In this document: one piece after another, positions 5,642 to 6,067 of the stretch
Layout of the letters: every line of letters begins with the position of its first letter
How positions within the stretch are numbered: the stretch's first letter is position 1
DNA from: an uncultured Clostridia bacterium
Lineage (GTDB): Bacteria > Bacillota > Clostridia > Oscillospirales > Oscillospiraceae
Assembly (NCBI GenBank): GCA_946061345.1
Contig: CAMGRA010000055.1
Location: 1 to 6,067 of the forward strand
Length of the DNA: 6,067 nucleotides
Direction of reading: 5' to 3'
Translations under genes and position numbers: made by a program
Notes under the pieces: generated by a model
What the model was told of the DNA's origin: nothing
The model's database searches: none
Seen by the model: only the letters and a program-made list of their open reading frames with translations

Positions 5642-5670
5642 AGGAGGAAAAAGCCCTACACAATAGGAGG
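5642..5670 (+). promoter_or_regulatory. Tandem Shine-Dalgarno sequences before the phosphofructokinase start
   Basis: AGGAGG occurs at 5642-5647 and again at 5665-5670. The second is 9 nt from ATG 5680 and decides the start. The first has no start codon at usable distance. The two lie in a near-repeat (CAGGAGGAAAAAG at 5641-5653, TAGGAGGAACAAG at 5664-5676; 11 of 13 bases equal). The first copy can be enclosed by a GGGCT (5623-5627)/AGCCC (5652-5656) stem, leaving the second free. Confidence 0.6.
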
Positions 5671-5679
5671 AACAAGATT

Positions 5680-6067
5680 ATGTCAACCAATAAGCCCCTG
5701 GTCGGCGCCGCTATCATCGGTCAGTCCGGCGGACCCTCCGCCGTCATCAACGCCAGCGCTTACGGCGTCATCAAAACCGCTCTGGAGAGCGACTGCATCA
5801 CCAAGGTTTACGGCGCGCATCACGGCATCATGGGTGTCCTCAACGATCGCCTGATGATCATGGACGAGGAAGATCCCGCTGAGCTGGAACTGCTGCTGCA
5901 CACCCCGTCCTCCGCACTGGGCTCCTGCCGCTACAAGATCGCCGACCCTGAGACCGACGACACCGATTTCAAGCGCATCCTGGAGATCTTCCAAAAATAT
6001 AACGTCCGTTATTTCTTCTACAACGGCGGCAACGACTCCATGGACACCTGCAACAAGATCAGCCGCT
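5680..6067 (+). CDS. pfp: Pyrophosphate-dependent 6-phosphofructokinase, N-terminal part (runs off the window)
   Basis: The first 129 codons of a phosphofructokinase-family enzyme, open to the last base of the window. Pfp interconverts fructose 6-phosphate and fructose 1,6-bisphosphate using pyrophosphate, in the cytoplasm. Visible signatures are the N-terminal phosphate-binding loop GQSGGPSAVINAS (14-26), YGAHHGIMGVL (44-54) and YNGGNDSMDTCNKI (114-127). In ATP-type enzymes the last motif reads GGDGS. Here Asp119 occupies the Gly104 position of the ATP enzyme, the established mark of pyrophosphate users, while the preceding Asp is Asn118. The start is ATG 5680, with AGGAGG 9 nt upstream. The remainder, including the catalytic TIDND-type region, is outside the window, so phosphoryl donor and full length are inferred from family. 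It is transcribed away from the kinase operon. Confidence 0.92.
   Translation, partial: MSTNKPLVGAAIIGQSGGPSAVINASAYGVIKTALESDCITKVYGAHHGIMGVLNDRLMIMDEEDPAELELLLHTPSSALGSCRYKIADPETDDTDFKRILEIFQKYNVRYFFYNGGNDSMDTCNKISR

Overview
The window looks like chromosomal DNA from a G+C-rich, low-oxygen Firmicute, most likely an Oscillospiraceae/Ruminococcaceae-type gut clostridium. The evidence is strong AGGAGG-type ribosome binding sites, sigma-A promoters, a pyrophosphate-type phosphofructokinase with a GGNDS motif, a B. subtilis-like MtaB, a Gram-positive CpsB/C/D tyrosine phosphorylation module, and a palindrome-rich interspersed repeat at the left end of a kind I associate with these genomes. The taxonomic call is inference from protein and repeat style, not from a search.

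Layout, left to right. Positions 1-203 hold no gene but a dense series of hairpins, a composite repeat lying just downstream of mtaB. mtaB (204-1508, minus) encodes the radical-SAM enzyme that methylthiolates t6A37 in tRNA. A divergent promoter region (1509-1695) contains a clear plus-strand sigma-A promoter for a 73-residue HPr-fold protein (1696-1917) that has no histidine and so cannot be a normal PTS phosphocarrier. A 131-base gap with two hairpins follows. The second hairpin (1993-2039) is long, in register, and buries the only Shine-Dalgarno sequence of the next gene, a secreted D-alanyl-D-alanine carboxypeptidase (2049-3194). A strong bidirectional terminator (3198-3242) separates it from a convergent minus-strand operon.

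That operon reads, in transcription order, a Wzz/CpsC-type membrane adaptor (4712-5419), a CpsD-type bacterial tyrosine kinase (3929-4705) and a CpsB-type PHP phosphatase (3256-3927). The genes are 6 and 1 nt apart, with a candidate promoter at 5463-5491. The adaptor should activate the kinase at the membrane, the kinase autophosphorylates its C-terminal tyrosine cluster, and the phosphatase reverses this. The terminator after the phosphatase means no sugar-polymer genes are co-transcribed, so the module's targets must lie elsewhere. At the right end, divergently transcribed from an extended -10 promoter, is the first 129 codons of a pyrophosphate-dependent phosphofructokinase (5680 to the window edge).

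I found no CRISPR array, rRNA, tRNA, transposase or phage gene, and no convincing wholly new multi-gene system. The points most worth a second look are the SD-burying hairpin before the carboxypeptidase gene, the histidine-free HPr, the orientation-biased hairpin array at the left end, and the self-contained tyrosine kinase/phosphatase operon.
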